A stretch of 64,000 bases of DNA, taken from the NCBI GenBank assembly GCA_027067055.1, contig JAMOMK010000036.1:1-64000 (forward strand), read 5' to 3'. Under the pieces are notes generated by a model. It was not told the DNA's origin. It was given only the letters and a program-made list of their open reading frames with translations, and did not search any database. This document shows, in pieces, positions 60,261 through 64,000 of this stretch. Positions within the stretch are counted from its first letter, which is position 1. The number at the start of each line of letters is the position of its first letter. The DNA comes from Lysobacterales bacterium (GTDB lineage Bacteria; Pseudomonadota; Gammaproteobacteria; Xanthomonadales; Marinicellaceae). A program made the translations under genes and the position numbers.

Positions 60261-61300
60261 CTCACATCAATGATGGACAACACCTCTCGCATAATCCCAG
60301 TGGCATAGGCTCCAGGCAACAATTTGAAATTGAGTTGAAGTGTATTAGCATCTTGCCATGAATGTTCGAAATCTAAGGGGCAGATGCGCATGGCTCTGCG
60401 GTCTTGTTTGAGGCGAAATTTTTCAAACCCTTGTTGGTAGATGGGAAAGTCTTTTGCAATTGAGTTTTCTAAATCTGCACAATCTTTTGAACATTGAACT
60501 TTATCTTCTCCCCACATGGCTGCAGTGATGTGTATATCAAAGTCTTTGAGGCGTTTTTTGATCTCATTTTCACTGGCATTCTCACTTGGAAACCATGAAT
60601 GAGACTTGTTTAATTGTAAAATGTCACCTTCGATGCATTTATCCCAAACCCCAAGCTTGAGACGTTTAGCAACAATAAGATTGAAAATATGACTGCGAGC
60701 AGTTGAAATAAGCAGACTTTTGAGGTTTCTGGATTTGACTTTGTAGTTTCCAGCAAACCAATCTTGGCATTTGCCAATATTACCCATATCATGTCCAAAA
60801 CGTTGCGAACCAAAATAATTGGGTACTCCATCTTGTATAATTGAGGTGATATTTTGTTCAATTTGGCTTTTGTCTCCTTTAATATTTCGAATAATAATTT
60901 CAAAGGCATTGGCATCGAGTTGCCCTGTTTTGATTTTACGACTGTGTTTGTCTGATTTGATGATTTCAATACCTTCACACAAGGCTGATTGTATTTTGTC
61001 AGGGCCGCTAATTTTAGGCAGTTGCACACTAAACCACTGTTTTGTCACGGCATGGCGGTCTTTTTGCCCTGCAAAGGCTACTTGTTTTTGCGGTACTTGG
61101 CAAACATTAGCAAGCGCTTTGGAGACCCAGATACTGTTGTTACTTGTTTTCTGAATATACAGCCATAAATGTTCGCCTTCACCAGATAATTCAATCTCAT
61201 TGAGTTCTGTGACCTGAAAATCTTCGGGGGTTATTCGGATGTTGCCTGTGCCTGTTATCGTGTTTCGTGTTGGAAACAAAGTATTAAATTCTAAAGTCAT
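60257..61300 (-). CDS. truD: tRNA pseudouridine(13) synthase TruD
   Basis: The 347-residue enzyme has the catalytic Asp in AFAGQKDRHAVTKQWFSV, the motif NYFGSQRFGHDMGN, and the C-terminal LKQDRRAMRICP and LLPGAYATGIMREVL. It makes pseudouridine 13 in tRNA-Glu. It converges on the CrtC-like gene with a four-base overlap. Confidence 0.96.
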   Translation of the reverse strand: MTLEFNTLFPTRNTITGTGNIRITPEDFQVTELNEIELSGEGEHLWLYIQKTSNNSIWVSKALANVCQVPQKQVAFAGQKDRHAVTKQWFSVQLPKISGPDKIQSALCEGIEIIKSDKHSRKIKTGQLDANAFEIIIRNIKGDKSQIEQNITSIIQDGVPNYFGSQRFGHDMGNIGKCQDWFAGNYKVKSRNLKSLLISTARSHIFNLIVAKRLKLGVWDKCIEGDILQLNKSHSWFPSENASENEIKKRLKDFDIHITAAMWGEDKVQCSKDCADLENSIAKDFPIYQQGFEKFRLKQDRRAMRICPLDFEHSWQDANTLQLNFKLLPGAYATGIMREVLSIIDVS

Positions 61301-61448
61301 GATGCTATTATCGCTGTTTTTCTATTAAATTTGTAACATCTATTTTACAAATACGTTAAAAAGGTGACTTTAAGCCTATTGGAATTGAATCCTTCAAATT
61401 CTATAATGGGAATCCATAATTATACTAGCCTTGGGAATTAACTTTACG

Positions 61449-62561
61449 ATGAAGAACTTAATTATTTTACTATTATTATCAACACTTATTTCATGTTCAA
61501 AAGAAAATGTCGATACAAAAGATAGTTCGAAAAAACAATCTACTGAAAAAACATCCAAAAAGGATAAGAAAGATAAAAAGGGTAAAAACAAAAAAGAGGA
61601 AGAGGTTGTTATCAATGTAGAGGCAACTCAAGTCACGACGGGTGATGCGGTTTTATTGTTCAAGACCACAACTATATTAGAGGCGGATTTAGAGTCGGCA
61701 GTCACATCTAAGGCCAGTGGAATAATTTTAAAGGTGAATGTTGAGGTTGGTGATAAAGTTGAAGCAGGTGATGTGTTGGCTGTTTTGGAGTCCGATGTAC
61801 AACAGTTGCTTTATGCCAGTGCTAATGCCAATTACCAAAAAGTATTGAATAATTATGAGCGTGCAAAGTCTTTATTGAAAAAAGGGTTAGCCAATAAAGA
61901 ATCAGTTGATAATTTGAAGTTTGAAAGTCAAGCATTAAAAACAAGTCGTCAGCAAGCCAAATTAGATTTAGATTTTACACAAATCAAAGCACCAATTTCA
62001 GGTGTGGTAACGAAGAGAAATATCAAAAAAGGAAATTTGATTCAGACTAACACTCAAGTGTATGAGATTGTCAATTTTGACTCATTGCAAGCAGTTATTA
62101 ATGTGCCAGAAGATAAGTGGAATGTTTTCAAAAAAGGATTAGAGGTTGATTTTATATTTACCAGTATGACTGAAACAGTAAAAGGACACATCTTGCGAAT
62201 TGACCCAATTGTAGATAGTACCACAGGAACATTTAAAGTGGTGATAGCTTTGGATGAAGGTGCAAGTAAGCAATACAATTTGCGTCCAGGTTTGTTTGGT
62301 AAAACTAAAATCATATTAAATAAACACGATAATACCATGCTAATTTCGAAAAATGCAGTGATTAGAGAAGATGATAATGCCTTTGTTTATGAAATCAATT
62401 CAGACAATACCGTGACTAAACGTAATTTGGTTTTGGGTTATGAAATGGATGATGCCTTGGAAATTATTTCTGGTATTGAGGAAGGTAAACGTGTAGTCAC
62501 AACTGGCAAAAACAATATTTCAGAAGAATCTAAAGTCGAAGTCATTGAGTATAAGGATTAA
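61449..62561 (+). CDS. RND efflux periplasmic adaptor lipoprotein
   Basis: ATG 61449 gives MKNLIILLLLSTLISC with a lipobox L-I-S-C (Cys16), then a Lys-rich linker (EKTSKKDKKDKKGKNKKEEE). The 370-residue MFP/HlyD-type protein has a lipoyl domain (ASGIILKVNVEVGDKVEAGDVLAVLES), a helical hairpin, a barrel (DFTQIKAPISGVVTKRNIKKGNLI) and a C-terminal domain. It links the inner-membrane pump encoded next with an outer-membrane channel not seen here. Confidence 0.93.
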   Translation: MKNLIILLLLSTLISCSKENVDTKDSSKKQSTEKTSKKDKKDKKGKNKKEEEVVINVEATQVTTGDAVLLFKTTTILEADLESAVTSKASGIILKVNVEVGDKVEAGDVLAVLESDVQQLLYASANANYQKVLNNYERAKSLLKKGLANKESVDNLKFESQALKTSRQQAKLDLDFTQIKAPISGVVTKRNIKKGNLIQTNTQVYEIVNFDSLQAVINVPEDKWNVFKKGLEVDFIFTSMTETVKGHILRIDPIVDSTTGTFKVVIALDEGASKQYNLRPGLFGKTKIILNKHDNTMLISKNAVIREDDNAFVYEINSDNTVTKRNLVLGYEMDDALEIISGIEEGKRVVTTGKNNISEESKVEVIEYKD

Positions 62562-62575
62562 ATAAGGGCGAACTC

Positions 62576-64000
62576 ATGATTAAATCATTAATAAATTTTG
62601 CAACTAATCGCCGTGTGACTATTTCCATGTTGGCAATCACTATGATGTTATTTGGTAGTATTGCACTAAAAGAAATGTCACAAACACTTTTACCTGATTT
62701 GCAGTACCCAACTTTTACCGTGCGTACAGAATACGCCAATGCCGGGCCTGAAGAAATTGAACTGTTGATTACCAAGCCAGTTGAAGAATCTGTTGGTGTG
62801 GTTAAAGGCTTGTCACGTATTTATTCTGTCTCAAGCACAGGGCGTTCAGATGTTAAATTAGAATTAAACTGGGATGCCGATATAAAACAAGCCGCGTATG
62901 AAATTCGCGATAGAATTGATTCGGTTCGTTTGCCTTTGGATGCAGATTCTCCTGTTTTATTGCGTTTTAATCCCTCAACGGCACCGATTATGCAAGTGGT
63001 GTTGATGATTGACAAAAAAACAGGTAACTTGAATCAACTTAAAAAAATACGCACATTAAGTGAGCAATTATTTAAAAAGAAGCTCGAACCCGTTACAGGT
63101 GTGGCAGCAGTCAAAATCAGTGGGGGATTAGAACAGGAAATACAAGTAGAGCCAGACCAATACAAATTGGCTCAATTAGGCATTAGTATCAGTGATATTT
63201 CAACGCGTTTACGTCAAGAAAACATTAACCTTTCTGGTGGAGCCATTAAACAAGGCACGCAATTGTATCTAGTAAGAACGGTGAACCAATTTAAATCTTT
63301 AGATGCCATTAGTGAAATTATAATCAGTTTAAAAGAAGGCACGCCAATTCGTATCCGTGATGTAGCGAAAGTAAGCCTATCTCACAAAGACCGCACTTCA
63401 ATTAACCGCCTAGATGGTAAAGAAGCCATTGAAATAGCCATTTATAAGGAAGGCGATGCTAATACCGTAGAAGTGGCGCAAAATGTAAAAGATAAGTTAG
63501 AAGAGTTGAAAAAGAATTTGCCGGCTAACACTTCGTTAAAAATCATCAATGACCAATCCATATTTATTAAAGATGCCATTGGCAATGTCACCAGTGCGGC
63601 TATTATTGGTGGTATTTTAGCTGTTTTCGTTATTTACTTATTTTTGCAAGATGTATTGGCAACAGCTGTTATTGCTTTATTGATTCCGATTTCGGTAGTG
63701 TCTGGATTCTTTTTAATGTATAAGGCTGGAATTTCCTTTAATATCATGTCATTGGGCGGTATTGCATTGGCAATAGGATTGTTGGTTGATAATGGTATTG
63801 TGGTGTTGGAAAACATAGCCTCCAAACGCAAACAAGGTCTGGGTAAACTGGAATCCGTTAAGCAAGGCACGATCGAAGTAGGCGGGGCAATAGTGGCATC
63901 AACCATGACAACTGTTGCCGTATTTTTACCCTTGGTTTTCGTTAAAGGAATTGCTGGGCAGTTATTTAAAGACCAAGCACTGACTGTAACATTTACTTTG
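62576..64000 (+). CDS. RND efflux transporter, inner-membrane subunit (partial, runs off window)
   Basis: The ATG at 62576 lies 14 bases after the adaptor stop. 475 codons are present without a stop and the gene continues. It begins MIKSLINFATNRRVTISMLAITMMLFGSIAL (first membrane helix), then a porter domain (LPDLQYPTFTVRTEYANAGPEEIE, ITKPVEESVGVVKGL) and helices 2-5. The proton-relay helix reads GLLVDNGIVVLENI, with D-N in place of the D-D of AcrB. It is an HAE-like pump of unknown substrate. Confidence 0.95.
   Translation, partial: MIKSLINFATNRRVTISMLAITMMLFGSIALKEMSQTLLPDLQYPTFTVRTEYANAGPEEIELLITKPVEESVGVVKGLSRIYSVSSTGRSDVKLELNWDADIKQAAYEIRDRIDSVRLPLDADSPVLLRFNPSTAPIMQVVLMIDKKTGNLNQLKKIRTLSEQLFKKKLEPVTGVAAVKISGGLEQEIQVEPDQYKLAQLGISISDISTRLRQENINLSGGAIKQGTQLYLVRTVNQFKSLDAISEIIISLKEGTPIRIRDVAKVSLSHKDRTSINRLDGKEAIEIAIYKEGDANTVEVAQNVKDKLEELKKNLPANTSLKIINDQSIFIKDAIGNVTSAAIIGGILAVFVIYLFLQDVLATAVIALLIPISVVSGFFLMYKAGISFNIMSLGGIALAIGLLVDNGIVVLENIASKRKQGLGKLESVKQGTIEVGGAIVASTMTTVAVFLPLVFVKGIAGQLFKDQALTVTFTL

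Overview
The window is an AT-rich, gene-dense stretch of a gammaproteobacterial chromosome. The lineage call rests on the unbroken cell-envelope order rpsB-tsf-pyrH-frr-uppS-cdsA-dxr-rseP-bamA-skp-lpxD-fabZ-lpxA-(unknown)-lpxB-rnhB, on lipid A genes (a Gram-negative outer membrane), and on rpsO-pnp, sbcDC, truD, uvrC, SURF1, NnrS and a sufRBCDS operon. Secreted proteins carrying an I-F-x-x-G-F-E motif, together with the low GC, suggest something near Xanthomonadales or Marinicella, but this is inference and no species is claimed.

Layout. 1-3 kb: a methionine-cycle group on the minus strand (metK, ahcY, start of metF), with palindromic repeats in both gaps. 3-6.5 kb: a YihG-like acyltransferase coupled to a repeat protein, a VF530-type protein, a DUF2161 nuclease-fold protein and a VapBC-like pair. 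6.6-10.6 kb: sbcD and sbcC. 10.6-11.3 kb: a REP-associated tyrosine transposase (RAYT) flanked by REP palindromes; related REPs lie elsewhere in the window. 11.5-13.3 kb: nnrS and a second PIN toxin-antitoxin pair. 13.3-15.6 kb: a repeat-rich accessory region in which two DUF1566 secreted-protein genes lie between two copies of the pnp terminator and pnp 3' end. 15.6-19.4 kb: pnp-rpsO (minus), then cdd and a SURF1 gene. 19.5-19.8 kb: one good tRNA-Asp and two decaying tandem copies. 20-24.5 kb: rhlE, a cytochrome c, a WYL regulator and small unknown genes. 24.5-29.7 kb: the SUF Fe-S operon (minus). 29.8-34.5 kb: a deoxynucleoside kinase and three unrelated zinc metalloproteases. 34.6-38.4 kb: a DUF1800/DUF1501 pair, an FAH-family enzyme and DUF1801. 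38.5-43.6 kb: an outer-membrane barrel, uvrC, two methyltransferases and a 3-hydroxyisobutyrate dehydrogenase. 43.8-59.3 kb: translation, isoprenoid and envelope genes in one direction. 59.3-64 kb: a CrtC/AttH-like protein, truD (minus), and an RND efflux adaptor and pump cut by the window edge.

The most unusual signals are these. A palindromic repeat family has one copy inside the sufD coding sequence and a twin between sufB and sufC. The DUF1566 island is bracketed by a duplicated pnp 3' end whose differences from the intact gene are all synonymous. A membrane-anchored tandem thioredoxin-fold protein of unknown function sits between lpxA and lpxB. A RAYT shares the region with its REPs. A tRNA-Asp array is decaying. 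No CRISPR array, prophage, rRNA or complete new defence system was seen.
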